A DNA stretch of 64,000 bases, taken from positions 1 through 64,000 of the forward strand of contig JASANC010004245.1 of assembly GCA_030248135.1 (NCBI GenBank), read 5' to 3'. Every line of letters begins with the position of its first letter. Position 1 is the stretch's first letter. This document shows, one piece after another, positions 42,527 to 54,616 of this stretch. The notes beneath the pieces were generated by a model. The model saw only the letters and a list, made by a program, of their open reading frames with translations. It was not told where the DNA came from and made no database searches. Both the position numbers and the translations under genes were made by a program. This DNA comes from Theristus sp. LFF4_11 (lineage: Eukaryota > Nematoda > Chromadorea > Monhysterida > Xyalidae).

Positions 42527-45500
42527 ATGGCAACAAAAGTAAGAAAACGGCACGAAAACGCCGTCCAACAGGAGGAAATAAAGAATTTCGACGATATTCT
42601 CGAGAGAGTCGGCGGTTGTGGGCCGTTTCAGATTCTGATGTTCATTCTTGCCGAGTATGGTCAGTGAAAATTAACTGTCCTACATTTATTGCAATCGAAA
42701 ATCAATAACTGCACACTCAAATCAAGCTTCTTTGAACAGCAACTTTGACCAAAGCAGGTCTGGCGCTGACCACCACGCCGAACGGTGTGATCATGATGCT
42801 TGGGGCAGCTGCACCGCCCTGGCATTGTGCTCAGTATGCCAGTTCTAACAGATCGATTTCAACAACAGCCAGTGACTTTCTGCGTAACCACACCGGAAAC
42901 TCGTCTGACACCTGCGAGGTTTTGGATTCTTGCGCAACGCTAACATTTGACGAACAACTGAACAGCGTTGTTACTGACGTCAGTGTGAAAGTCAACAGTT
43001 GTTTAGGTGCCGCTGTGCCGATGGATCGCCAACGATTCAGCATTGAACAACTTCATGAAATAATTGACCATGATATTTGCAGTTTCGTCTTTATTGCGAT
43101 CGTCGGTGGTTGGGTGAATTTCTGACGTCCATTCAAGTGCTCGGCACGCTCGTCGGTGCGCTCTTGTACGGTCAAATGTCGGAGTTGATTGGTCGAAAAT
43201 GGGTGAGTTGGCGTGGACTTAGTCGTTGTGTTCGTTGATTGTTCCCAATTCCAATTGCTGTGATGTTCCAATTCAATATGTTCAAGTTTTATTTCATGCA
43301 GACACTTGTCATTGGCCAGTGTATCACTGCTGGTGCCGGAATTGCTGCCTCTTACTCCACGTCCTGGCAAATGTTCCTAGCGCTGCTGTCAGTGAGAACT
43401 TTTGTCGTCTTTTTTACTTCTGCAGGTATTCAAATTTTTTTCATGAGATCTCGTTTTTTTTTGTTAGTATTGTCATCGGCATGGGCAACGGCTGCATGTG
43501 GAGCGTCGTGTTCGTCTACACGCAAGAATTTTTCACAGAAAAATATCGCATAGCTTTTTGCTTAAGTAGGTGTATCGAGTAAGTGAGCTTATTCTGTGTA
43601 CGATATTTCACAGACTGACTTTCATATTTTTATTTAACAACCTCGCAGATGGTTTTAATCCGGGAATGCTGTATTACACATTTCTGCAGTGGTATTTTCG
43701 TGATTGGCGGCTAATCCTGTTTTGGTCAAACATCGTCGCCGTTCTACCACTACTGTTTTTCATTCCGTTTGTTTTACCACTGTTTGCTTTTCTTAATGTT
43801 TTTTAAAACGATATTGCATGTGCCGATGTGCCTTCATTTTCACTACAATAACTGATTTACATTACCTTAACGAATGGTCATTATTTTGTGTCGGGTCACT
43901 GCAGCCTGTCGTCCGAGTCTGCCCGTTGGCTCTTGGAGCACGGCAAGATTGCTGAAGCCCAACAAGTGATAGATCGGGTGACAACAAACTTTACAATAAA
44001 TTTTGCGCTTCAAAGTTTTTTTATCTTAAACCATGCACATAATGCGTCAATGAGTTGTTTCAATAACTGTTTTTGTCGCATGACCTATTTTTTAAACGTG
44101 TCCCACTGAAAAGACGTCATGTGCCGCAAAACATGCGCTGTCGTTCACAGCAGACGTTTAGCCGATTTCTTCCCATAAACAAATGGCGAATGTCGAATCA
44201 GTCACACCAAACTGAAACTTTAGTGCCTGTACTTTGACAAATGGGCGTTTTTAAAGCAAATGACGTCATTTTAGTCCGGACACGTTTGAATAAGTCCACA
44301 ATACTCAGATTGCAAAAATGAATAGCAATTCGAGCGTCAGTGTGAACAGTCTGCCACCAAGAAGCGAGGCTGCCAAGAAACGTCGCAGTTATTGGCACAT
44401 CTGTCATACGCCGCAACTGACGACGTTCTTTTTCGCTATGCTACTCAGTTGGTCAGTAAGCATTTTTTATCCGGATTCACGTCTTCACAACTGCTGTTGT
44501 TTCGCAACTACCGTATTACCCCCATTAACCCCCCCCCCCACCATTAATCCCCCCACCAATAAACCCCCACCCCACGACAAGTTTCCGAATAATCCCCCCA
44601 CCCCCCCCCAAATAATCCCCCATGGGGGATTATTGGAAACCTGTTTGAAACACGTACCCAGCGAATTCAGTGGCTGGTTGCAGTGAAAATGATGAAATTG
44701 TGCTACCAAAGGCCCCAAATGGATGAGTTAATGGTAATTTCATTATAAAAGGCTGCTACCGTATTACCCCCATTAAACCCCCCCCACCATTAATCCCACC
44801 ACCAATAAACCCCCACCCCCCCGACCAGTTTCCAAATAATCCCCCCCCCCCACAAATAATCCCCCATGGGGGTTAATTGGAAACCTGTTTGAAACACATA
44901 CCCAGCGAATTCAGTGGCTGAATGCAGTGACATTGGTGAAATTGTGCTACCAAAGGCCCCAAATGGATGAGTTAATGGTAATTTCATTACAAAAGGCTGT
45001 TACAAAAGGAAATCTCTGTGAAAAGTAGAAGTTTCTGCAACTTTCTTGCCTGCCATGCAAGGTATTTTTGCCATTTTTCAACAAAACCCCACCCCTAGAA
45101 ATTTTTGTATAATAAACCCCCCCCCCACCAATAAACCCCCACCCCTAAAAATCGCTGACGTATTAATCCCCCATGGGGGTTTATTGGGGGTAATACGGTA
45201 TAAAAGGAAATTTCTATGTCGAGTAGAAGTTTCTGCGACTTTCTTGCCTGACCCCCCCCCCAATAATCCCCCACCCCACCAATAAACCACCACCCCTAAA
45301 AGTCGCTGACGTATTAATCCCCCATGGGGGTTTATTGGAGGTAATACGGCATACGGATTCCGCTTTTCTTAACACACCGCACTTTAGAAAGAAAAAAGCT
45401 GCAACCGAAATTGAATTCAGGGTTGTTATTTCGCACGTCAGCTATGGACTGTTGTTCAATGTGAAGAGTCTACCGGGCAGTCGCTACACGAACACTTTGA

Positions 45501-46671
45501 TTGTCAGTGTTATGAACTGTTTGAGCAACTGGCTCATTCTGTTTTACAATTATATCAAGTTAGTTTTTGTTTTGTCAAAATCACATGCAGGTGAAGAGCT
45601 CATGCATTATTAATATTAAGGGTTGTTTCAGAATGGGCAGAAAAGTGTTTCACCAATTTTCGCTGTGGATCGTGACGCTTTGCATGGCCATTGTGGCGGT
45701 TGCGTACATTTGGTTTGGTTGGTGTTTTCTTCTCTCTCTTCCAGTCATGGTGTCAATTCATATATCTAAAACTTTATGGTTTCTTACATGTAAAAGTTTA
45801 GAAATTCCTTTCACTTATTTTCAAAGTTTTGAAAAAGCCACTGTGAATCAGGGTATCGAACTTTGCTCGTAGCAACCGTAGCGCGTGGCAGTAACAGCTG
45901 CACTAGTCTGTTTGTAATATTGCGTTTCGCTTGCAATGCACTCAATATGTCTCTCAGTTTTGGTGCGCTCTGCTGGGAGCGTTTTTTATGGGTGCTGTAA
46001 TAAATAGTTTCAGCAATTAAGAAAATTGAATCGAATTGAAGTCAAGTGAATTGTGCGAACTGTTTTTGCATGTTTCCAAATTTTTTTTATCAGGTTCCGC
46101 TTTCTTAACTCAGATGCGATCCCGTTGTTAGCGGAGGCGCGAGACCAAATCATCAGCTACACAGCGTTGTTCGGCTTCAGTATGACCGCGCCATCTTGGA
46201 TTGCATTCTATTTGTACTCCGCTGAATTGTTTCCCACAGTGATTCGGTTTGTTGTTCACGTTTGCATTCACACGTTGTATAAAATCGAGTGCAAAGTAAT
46301 GTTCACTCTGTTTTAGGCCCATGGCAAACAGTGCCGGCTCGTTCAGCGCTCGCCTTGCTGGAGCGTTAGGACCTCAAGTGAATCTTTTGGTAAATTTGTT
46401 CTGTTAAAAGATTTATTGTCTGCTTAATTGTAGTTATAACATTTTCAGTTATAATAATAGTATTATGTTGCGCAATGTTCAGGGTCAAACAATGACGGTG
46501 CTACCCTATTTGATTTGGATTGGAATGCTGCTGCTGAACATCGTGGTTGCTTACTTCTGGCTGCCAGAGACCAGAGGGCAACCGTTGCCAGACGAAATGC
46601 CAGAGAAACAGACGTTCTCTCGAAAGCTGAAAGGAAAACATGACGCAGTGCTACAGGAAACGCTGTTATGA
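42527..46671 (+). CDS. SLC22 organic ion (cation/carnitine) transporter
   Basis: Major-facilitator transporter of the organic cation/carnitine group, plasma membrane. Thirteen exons (42527-42659, 42740-42978, 43083-43202, 43302-43387, 43468-43565, 43649-43766, 43905-43977, 44309-44451, 45421-45558, 45632-45712, 46094-46246, 46317-46389, 46483-46671), phases consistent, 547 aa, the usual length. The N-terminus has the family start FDDILERVGGCGPFQILMF. A large extracellular loop with several Cys follows (PPWHCAQY, SDTCEVLDSC), then FRLYCDRRWLGEFLTS and the MFS signature YGQMSELIGRKW. The middle has NGCMWSVVFVYTQEFF and YFRDWRLILFWSN, then SSESARWLLEHGKIAEAQ. The second half has WLILFYNY, SAELFPTVIR, SAGSFSARLAGALGP and the end motif LPETRGQPLPDEM. 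Substrate cannot be told; OCT, OCTN and OAT types are all possible. Intron 8 contains a self-nested MITE, and intron 7 a MITE that ends at the exon 8 acceptor. Confidence 0.96.
44078..44303. mobile_element. MITE family F, copy 2, abutting a splice acceptor
   Basis: TTTTTTAAACGTGTCCCACT on the left and CCGGACACGTTTGAATAAGT on the right. The flank it shares with copy 1 (CACAATAC) continues to within five bases of the AG that starts SLC22 exon 8 at 44309. Confidence 0.8.
44509..45350 (-). mobile_element. G-rich MITE, family A, copy 4, split by another copy
   Basis: The left part (44509-44756) ends in ATTATAAAAGGCTGC. The right part (about 45199-45350) resumes at TAAAAGGAAATTTC and ends GGTAATACGGCA. 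Together they make one element, as seen by comparing uninterrupted copies (GGCTGTTACAAAAGG). C-runs on this strand show reversed orientation relative to copies 1-3. Confidence 0.88.
44757..45200 (-). mobile_element. G-rich MITE, family A, copy 5, nested in copy 4
   Basis: Complete element with CCGTATTACC and GGTAATACGG ends, flanked by TA on both sides, sitting inside copy 4. The empty site in other copies has one TA-like site here, so TA is the target duplication. In SLC22 intron 8. Confidence 0.9.
45845..45915 (-). mobile_element. tRNA-like SINE fragment
   Basis: On the minus strand CTAGTGCAGCTGTTACTG could be a box A, and AAAGTTCGATACCCTG is a good box B. In SLC22 intron 10. Weak evidence beyond box B. 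Confidence 0.45.
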
Positions 46672-47850
46672 TTAGACATGGACAAGCATAAAATGATGCC
46701 AGGTTTAATAGTAATGAAAGTAAAGCAAGTTTATTTCAGCAGTGTTGATATGGCATCAGAGCTCAAATGAAAAGTGCTGATAGTTCAAAATTCAACGTCA
46801 AGTTCTGATACATTTAATACGAGCAAATTAATTGATATTCAGTTGGACTGCACGTGAAATGAATTATTTGCTTGCGAAATGCATTCATTCGTAACCAAAC
46901 AATATTTTAGAAACTGGAAACGTTGGCTTGTCGTGCTATCCGCCAATAAGGGAGGGAAATTTTGTTATGACAACACTCCGTGCTTTACATTGCTGCACTG
47001 ATGCAAGAATTAACATCATTTTCAAAAAAGCTTTTTATTTATTTTGGTCGTTTGCATTTTGTCGTTTGAATTTGATCCAGCAAAACAGTTTCTCAAAAAC
47101 AAATGAGAAACAAGCTTTTAAAACATGGTCACATCACATCGGCATTCTAGATACTGTAAAAGTTATATACTTTTTAACTAGTATCAATTCATGAGTTGCA
47201 TTTCGGAATTGGTTATTGGCGATTTTTGGCACATACAGTATAGCCGATTAAACATGGCAGCTTTTTTCAGTGTGCAAGGAGCGCGCGAATTTTGAATGAA
47301 AGAAAAAGAAGTTCAGAAACCAAATTGTATGCCAAATTTGACGCGTTTTTTAAACTAATGGATTATCCGTACGGTATGGCCGATTAAACATGGCAGCTTT
47401 TTTCAGGGTTCAAGGAACGCGCGAAATTTGAATGAAAGAAAAAAGACGTTCAGAAACCACATTGTGTGCCAAGTTTGACTAGTTTTTTTAAACTAATGGA
47501 TTATCCGCCTTATTCTATGCATTCTTTCTCCCTTGCACACATGATTGGGAATTATGTTGGCATTTTTGAAAAAGATAACTCCTAGTCTGCGACTGATCCC
47601 GCCTTGATGGACTGCCTCATTTATTCGGCCGTACTGTATTATTCTGTTCATTCTTTCTCCCTTGCACACATGATTGGAAATTATGTTGGCATTTTTGAAA
47701 AAGACAACTCCTAGTCAGCGACTAATCCCGCCTTGATGGACTGCCTCATTTATTCGGCCATGCTGTACAATACCTATTTTTCAGAAAAATTATACGAACG
47801 GCCAAGTTTCTAGCTAAGGCGAACCCCAAACGCTTTTCAACTATACTATT
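46672..47850. other. Intergenic region between SLC22 and the receptor gene
   Basis: About 560 bp of AT-rich DNA with no recognisable feature, then the nested family B MITEs (47234-47767) and about 80 bp before the receptor ATG. Confidence 0.55.
47234..47767. mobile_element. MITE family B, two copies, one nested in the other
   Basis: Order is left half (47234-47367), left half (47371-47510), right half (to 47638), right half (47640-47767). Left halves start TACAGTATAGCCGATTAAAC; right halves end GGCCGTACTGTA and GGCCATGCTGTA. This left-left-right-right order, with TA at both junctions, fits one copy inserted in the middle of another. Confidence 0.8.
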
Positions 47851-50248
47851 ATGTGCGACATATCCCCGCCAACCACCTGTACCACGTCGACCAGTTTGCC
47901 ATGTTCAAACGGAAGTGATCGTAAAACAAGCAATCACCATGATAGTCACAAAGAACACGGTGCGAAGCAAAGCACAGCAAAGCATGGTTGGTGTGTGTCC
48001 TCGAAGGAAACGCAGCAAAAGGAAGAACTCGCAAAGGCGTATGAGCTACTGAGCTTTGTTGGCCACCTGTTTGGCAACTGCGTCGCGTCTCGAACCACGA
48101 ACAACATTTGCGTGAACGTTTTCGTGAAGGTCGTTTGTTGTTTTGATAAATTTTAACTTGAAGTGTCTCTGCGGTGGACACGAACTCCGCGGCGAAGCCG
48201 ACACTGGGTATTTGCTATTCAGCGCACTATTTCGTTGTGTGTTCTCAGGTGTACGCAGTATTCGTGTTGTTCGTGATCGGCACAATGATGGGCAGAGTGT
48301 TGCTGGACCTGATTGACCACGGCCGCCTCGATCTGCAGCGCAAATCTGTGCTCATCGTTGCTGCGTTCTCTTACGTGAGAGTCACGCGTTTTTTTCTTTT
48401 TTCAAACTTCTACAATTACGTACGTATATTGACCGTTAATCATGTTACAGGCCGTTGTGTGTTTTCTGTCGCAATGTTTCAACATCTATTCCGCATATCA
48501 GTTTCCTCGGATCTGCGCCATCACTTCTGCATTGGTCGAAGAATGTATGACGATCAGAGGATGATTTTTGTAGTTTCTCAGAGATCAGAGTAACTTTTCT
48601 CACAGTAATTATTTCAATGCGGAACCCTTTAATTCCGTCACTTTTGTTAACCGGAGAAGTCAGTCAGTGTTTGTTTTCCATGCATAGCTCAAATCGACAC
48701 GCACATACTGCGGCGCAAAGTGAATCTGCTTGTTTGCGTTGATGTTGCGGTGGTGACGGTCATCCTGGTGTCAGTGGGTGTCAGCTACGTCGGTGTTCTC
48801 GAGGTTACGTACACACCGTCCATAATACACAGCAGCGACAAGAACGTGCTCATCGGCCTCTTGAACACTGCCCTGTTCGCATACGTGCTGCATGCGAATC
48901 TGTATCTCGCTGCCGTTTACTACATGTACTGCTACACCATGACCGCTTACCTGCGACACTTTGAGCAAACTGTCCTGGAAATGGTCAGTTTTGTGACTTG
49001 CACAGTGGAACTGCAGTGCAACAAAAGTTATATTAGAGTTTCAACGCCGATTTAGTGGCTATGTGCAGTGTACACCACCCCGTGTTGTACCGTGGTGTTT
49101 CAGCGCGCTGGCGACTGGGCTCCGCGCCAGAACAACCCATATCACGTTGCATGGCCTGCTTGAAACAGACAACCAAACGAAGCGTTTGTGGTTAAAAGTA
49201 AAAACACCAAAAATGCTGTCTGTAATTGTTCACTCTACTTATTGAAGATGTCCGCGTCAGTGTCTCGCATGCGACAGAACCAGCAGCGCTATCAAACGGT
49301 GGTGCAGGCAGTGCACGTTATCAACGACATCTTCAAACACTTCAACCTGATATCACTCGCCTCCACAATCGCCTGTACCATCATTATCGTGTAAATATCA
49401 CTGAGAGAAACATTTTTTCTCGAACTCTTGATTACAGAAACATTTCTCGCAACTACAACCTAAAATTGCATTACTAATTTCCCAATGCACTGTGTGGTGT
49501 CATGTGCTTCGGGAAGTGGTTTCTAAATGTTTCCTTTGAACTGGGATTCATTTTCATCTGCTGCAATCAATGGCTGATGAACCGTGGAAGTACAGGGAAT
49601 TTGCCGAACACCACTAAGTTGTCAAACAGCATAGAATTCTGCATGTTGCCCACACAGTTACACGTGCGTGCGAAGCGCTCAGGGCGGACTTTGGTGGGAC
49701 GCAGCTTTGCTCTCATTCTGGGTGATCCAGCAGACCATGCTCATTCTGTTCGTCACTTATCCGGCCATTATCCTCAGAGAAGCCGTATGCTCCATTGGAA
49801 CGTTCGAATAATTTCGACGTGAGAAGAATATAATTATCAGATTTGTTTTCAGGGTCAAAGTTTGGCAGTGACCGTCAGCCGACAGGAATTGGCTTGGCCG
49901 GATTTCAGCAAGCACCACTCAACCGAAGCAAAGGCAAGCTCACCTATTTTATCATCGAGTTTTGTTCTCAAACCTTTGATTTTCGACTACATATTGAAAA
50001 CTTTACAGATCCAACTGCTGATATTCTTGCAACAGATTCGTGAGTCTGATCTCGGCATTACGGCGTACGACATTTTCCTGATTGATCGAGGCACAGTGTT
50101 AACGGTAAGTGAATTTTTCAGAAGTATTTGAAAGAAACATTACCGCCATGTAACGGGTAGACTGTTAGTTCGTTTCTAGATCATTTCCACCATGGCAACC
50201 TACTTGATCATAATGTTACAATCGGCACCAAGCGGACAAACGACCTGA
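47851..50248 (+). CDS. Gustatory-receptor-like seven-transmembrane protein (7TM_7 family)
   Basis: Predicted chemosensory-type ion-channel receptor of the insect Gr/invertebrate Gr-like superfamily. Exons supported by phase: 47851-48129, 48249-48374, 48451-48544, 48688-48983, about 49249-49390, a tentative 49517-49571 piece, 49705-49784, 49853-50104 and 50180-50248; roughly 450-465 aa. Hydrophobic segments include VYAVFVLFVIGTMM, VNLLVCVDVAVVTVILVSVG, ALFAYVLHANLYLAAVYY, ISLASTIACTIIIV and LLSFWVIQQTMLILFVTYPA. The C-terminus is diagnostic: GITAYDIFLIDRGTVLT, then IISTMATYLIIMLQ, matching the Gr tail (A.G.F.ls...l......TY.iil.QF). The region 49390-49705 is not fully resolved. A possible GC-AG intron (AAG/GCAAGC near 49937, to the AG at about 50010) can also be read through. 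Ligand unknown. Convergent with CNPPD1, stops about 200 bp apart. Confidence 0.8.
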
Positions 50249-50450
50249 CTAAAGCAGATTTTTTTCGCTGTTTGTATTTACGGCATCACGCAGTTGTTTT
50301 TTCTCTGTTATTCAGTCATGCATGAATCAGCATTTTTGAACGTAAATTACGAAAAAACCAACCACTCGTTTTCGAACAATCTTGAGCTGTAAAACAACAA
50401 AAAACAGAAAACTATTGGAAACGAAGCTCCAAGTTGACAGAGATTTATCA

Positions 50451-52086
50451 CTACAAAACTCTCATTTGTCCCACTGCAGAGTCAACGTGAGGTGAATGAG
50501 AGAAAAACTCAGACATAGTGCGGTTCGGTAGGTTAAAGGTAAACGTAAAATTCCACCCATTGTAGCCGTGCTCAGCAGCACACAAAATGCCAGGTAGTTC
50601 GTTGACTTCCATTTCCGCGTGTTGTTCTTGTTCAACTACGGGCTGCATCGGTGATCGCTTGCGGTCAGTCGATTTGTTGATGATTTTCCGTTTCGTCTTG
50701 TTCAACACAGCGATGGCCTTTTTGTTGTTTGCTCGGTTCACCAGATGCTTCGTTGCAGTAGGGGATTGTTCGCTGGTGGATGGAACGGGGGCAGAGCGCG
50801 ATTCGCAGTCCACCAGATGAGCCAGCACATCCGTGCCGCTGTTCACGCGAACGTCAGCTGAGAAACGTAAAGCAAGTTTACAATTGCTTCCTGCTCAATT
50901 TTCACGATGTGACGCATGATCTGAGTTTTGTGCACCTGGGCCGTGTCCGTGTGTCGTGCCAACAATCGCGGTGCGTGCGTTGCATGACGTGTTGCCAGAG
51001 AGTGTGCCCGGCAGAGCACGCACGTACAGCACGCCACTGAACAAACCAACGACCGCTGCAAGGTACGCAACCGTCGCAACGACGGTCGTCTGAAAATAAT
51101 GAACAGTTGAACCTGCATCAATATGAGTGTCCATGTAGTTTCGAAAATCAAACTGACCACAATAATCGGCGCGAACAACTGTGTCCAAACGGGCAATTGG
51201 TGGCTCAAAGTGTGCAGTTCCGTGTAGGTCGTGAATCCGCGTGTTCCGCTTTCAGTTCGACTGACATACAGTTCCACACGCTCCAACATTCGTCCGAACT
51301 CATCGTGTCGTAACAGCACGTCCCAATTCTAAATATGAAATGCCATTTTGCAACGTTTGCATCGCTGCGCCCGCAGTCAATCAAAGAACGGACCAATTTG
51401 CTGAGCAACGCCAGTTCGAGTCGGTTGACATGCGCGACAGAGGTGGAGGCGGACGCAGCCCACTCGTCGTTGAACACAAACTCACTTTCAGTGTCATCAT
51501 TCAGGTATTTTGAGGCGACAACCTGAATTATTAACTCGACTGGTTTGCGATGTTAAGAATCAACTTTGTTGAAGCTTCATCAATTAAGAGATAAGAAACC
51601 AAACCAATGCAGAGAGGTAGAGATCGCTAGGGTCAGTCGTGTCGAAATATTCTTTGTCGGTCAGACGCAGACGCTCCAAATAGACAAGCGCAACAATCAA
51701 CGAGCACGGACTGACGCACGCGTCGCTGAAACAAATGGAAAACACGAATTTTTTTGAAGTTGCTTTTACAAACAATACAATCACATCAAGAACGTAAAAA
51801 TGAATGAAGCTGCACCGCACCGTGACAGTTTAGCAGCGACATCCTCGCTCAGATAATCGTACGGCGCGTAACTGTCGAAATATGATTTTGCTGCGTCTGA
51901 AATTTGATTGCACATTTCTTCTTCTTCATTCAAGAGCGAACCTGTATTGACTTGTGAATATTTCACGAATTTCAACAGACCACTGAGTGGCGCTGACAAC
52001 TGGTCCATTTTTCCTTGCTGGCCATAACCCAGCGTGCGTCGCATTCTTCGTCTGAGCAGCCGATACGAAATATGTCTCGGCGCCAT
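50451..52086 (-). CDS. CNPPD1: Cyclin/PHO80-like domain protein CNPPD1
   Basis: Homologue of CNPPD1, a membrane-associated protein with a Pas1/PHO80-type cyclin fold; cellular role poorly known. Exons on the complement: 51821-52086, about 51585-51725, 51394-51522, 51158-51328, about 51015-51089 and 50451-50857. The start ATG at 52086 (MAPRHISYRLLRRRMRRTL) is the first in a family-like context, but the frame is open to 52191. Family blocks: DACVSPCSLIVALVYLERL, DPSDLYLSAL, VVASKYLNDDTE then FVFNDEWAASAS, NRLELALLSKL-NWDVL (joined across an intron), TRGFTTYTELHTLS and the hydrophobic segment TTVVATVAYLAAVVGL. The last exon is a polar, Lys-rich tail ending near VGQMRVL and is not conserved. The donor of exon 5 is ambiguous (several GT sites in phase 1), so 10-15 residues there are uncertain. 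About 430 aa expected, as in human. Confidence 0.85.
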
Positions 52087-52482
52087 CGTCTCTAATTTAC
52101 CGTTTTTGTGCTTGTCGTCACCAACTTCTGTTTGAAGTTTTTGTTCAAATGAATCTAGAGAGGTGAGTTGACGTTTTGCGGAAGTGTCCAAAAAAACTTG
52201 TCAAGTGAATGAAGCCAAAACATGTGACGAAACTCGAAACGAAAATCGAATTTATGGCAACGGCGAGGTGACCACCGACTTGCACATTGAAAAACAGTAC
52301 CGAATGAGACACTTCTAGGTGGGGGGGGGTACCTACTTACTCGCGAGGGTGCCGATTTTTTGGGGGTGGGTAAGGGGATGCGTGTCCTCTTACGAAATGC
52401 GTGTCCCCCAACGAAGTCCACACGAAACTCTGGACAAAAAAGCATAATGTCACTTTTTGTAAAAAAGTGTCTTAAACGGATT

Positions 52483-52720
52483 TGCTCTGAAAACCTCAAA
52501 TTTGGCACAATTTTTCGAAAGTTCAACAAAAAATTTCTTTGATATTACCTCGTAAAACCGTCAGCAGTCGATTTTGGACAGTTTTACCGACTGATTTTAG
52601 GCTTCGACAACATCTGCGATGAAGTTTTTGAGTGTCCCAAAGCTTGGCTTGCCATTTCCGATGCAGATAAGGTGACGACTCGCCTTAGAGCGTCCGACTG
52701 TGCTCGCTACCCTACATATC
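52483..52720. repeat. Dispersed repeat family X, copy 2
   Basis: Reads TGCTCTGAAAACCTCAAATT through CAGCAGTCGATTTTGGACAG, GATGAAGTTTTTGAGTGTCC and GATGCAGATAAGGTGACGAC without interruption. It gives the empty-site reference for the break in copy 1. Confidence 0.75.
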
Positions 52721-53564
52721 AGTCATTTTCATTAGAGGAAAATTTTTCGAATAAAAAAGTTGGCATTTTTGTTTTTTTATACATTTTTTATTTCGATTTC
52801 GGCACTTTCGCTTTGTTAAAAAGGCTTCGCTTAGGATCAGGAACCTACAACGACTTCATTGAAACCGAAACCGAACTGAAAGAAGCAAAACAAACTTTAA
52901 GGTTTTGGTTTAGCACTGTAGGCATCAGGCAAAGGAGATATCTATTAATATCATACAATGCAAGGGTTACCGTAACCTTCGTTTGAAATGGTTTTTCTGT
53001 TCTTCAAACAGGCAAAACGATGCGTTTTCAAACGTTTTCAAAGTTTGACACAGCAAAATACAATCAATCCCCTTCCCCTTGGCCTTGCATCGTCCGCATC
53101 GCACGCACACACAACAATGCACGCACTCCGATTGCGCTGCATGCATTGCATGAGACAAACAAAAACTACAGCACAGCAGCATAGCAGAACTGGTTTTTCT
53201 GCGAAGCGGTTGATTTTTTTGTTGAGTTTTTGAACCTGTTTTTATCGTATTTATTGATCCTGTTTTTATTTTATTGAGTCAGTCAAGTCAAACAATAAAC
53301 CACGTGACTGCTTTTTAGCTCGCTTTCAGTTTTCTTGAACAGAAAACCCATTGAAAAATTGTTCTTCATGTGATTTCATCGTGTCTGTAACGAAAGCGAA
53401 AGCAAATGTTCGAGGGGGTGGCAGAGAAGTTCGAGGGAAGAGGGGGGGAATTGTTCCAGAGCCGGGGGTTGCCGTTGCGGAGGGCGGTATGGATAGCTGG
53501 AGCAAACATAAAAAATCCAAATAATAGCTGCAAAAAAATTGGCGCGTTGGAGGCGCGGCGCGGC

Positions 53565-54616
53565 TAGGGTTAGGGGAAAAAAAAATCCGGATTTTTTTTT
53601 TAAATCAAAAAAAAATTTTTTTTAAAAAAAAAAAAAAATTTTTTTACAAGTTAGGTTTGTTCGAAGCGTCTCGTCGAGCTGAGTTCATCTAGACTATTTT
53701 CAGAACGATCCGGAAAACTATAAGAGCGAAAATCGTGTTTTATTGAAATTATGTCCATTTCATAGAGGGAAAGTTGCATTTTCAACAGTAAAACAGGGCA
53801 ATTTTTCACGTGTACTTGAATATTGAACCGTTCTTAGTGGTTCCTCTTTAGAAAATTACCAAAATTTGACTGTGTTCAAAAATTCCTGTTTGCTGTAGCC
53901 AAGTCGGCAACCCCTGTCGACCCGGTCGCCCCCCCCCCCAAGACACTTACTTTCAGGTTCAACCAGCTATGCTATCTGCCACATGGCGAGAGCCCACTCT
54001 TCAAATCATCGTATCGAAAACACGTACCATGATTTCGCGATCACGTTGCGGGCAACTGACAGACGCAAGTTTAACACGTTAGTTTAGCTCAGCACGCAAG
54101 TTTTAACATGTGGCCATGTTATCGGGTATCTGAAAAACGGTCGTGTGATGTGGTATTAACCAACATCCCCGCTCCAATTGTTTAACAATATATCGCACAA
54201 CTCCATTGTAGACCTATAACGTACGCCAATCAACAAGATATCATGTTCATCTCATGGCCTACCGACTGAAAAAACATGTTCTAAGTTGCAAGAAAACGAT
54301 TTCTGAAACGATATTTCAATTCAGTTAAGTCATTTCAACGCTAAAAATTGACTCTAGAAGTCATCCAAATCGAAAAACATGGAGTACGTCGGTCAAAATG
54401 ACCAAATAATGACATGTACCTAAGCACACAAAGAAGTTGGGAAGAAAATTTGGTTTGAACTTTCAAAAAATTATGCCATAAATCGAATTTTCAGAGCAAA
54501 GTAGAAGAAAAATTTTTCAAATTTTTTTTTTAAGTTTAAAAAAAAAATCCAAATTTTTTAAAAAAAAAAACGAAAAAAAAAATAAAAATTTTTTTTTTTC
54601 AAAGCCCCTAACCCTA
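53565..54616. mobile_element. Non-autonomous hAT element with 8-bp TSD GGCGCGGC
   Basis: Termini TAGGGTTAGGGG and CCCCTAACCCTA are flanked by perfect direct repeats GGCGCGGC at 53557-53564 and 54617-54624. Next inward are poly-A/T inverted arms. The interior includes CGTCTCGTCGAGCTGAGTTC, which recurs inverted near 20540-20560. 1052 bp, no transposase. Confidence 0.92.

Noticed and set aside
52155..52529. 124-codon minus-strand frame upstream of CNPPD1
   Set aside because: Most of it is repeat family X, also seen at 23206 and 54743, and it shows no conserved domain.
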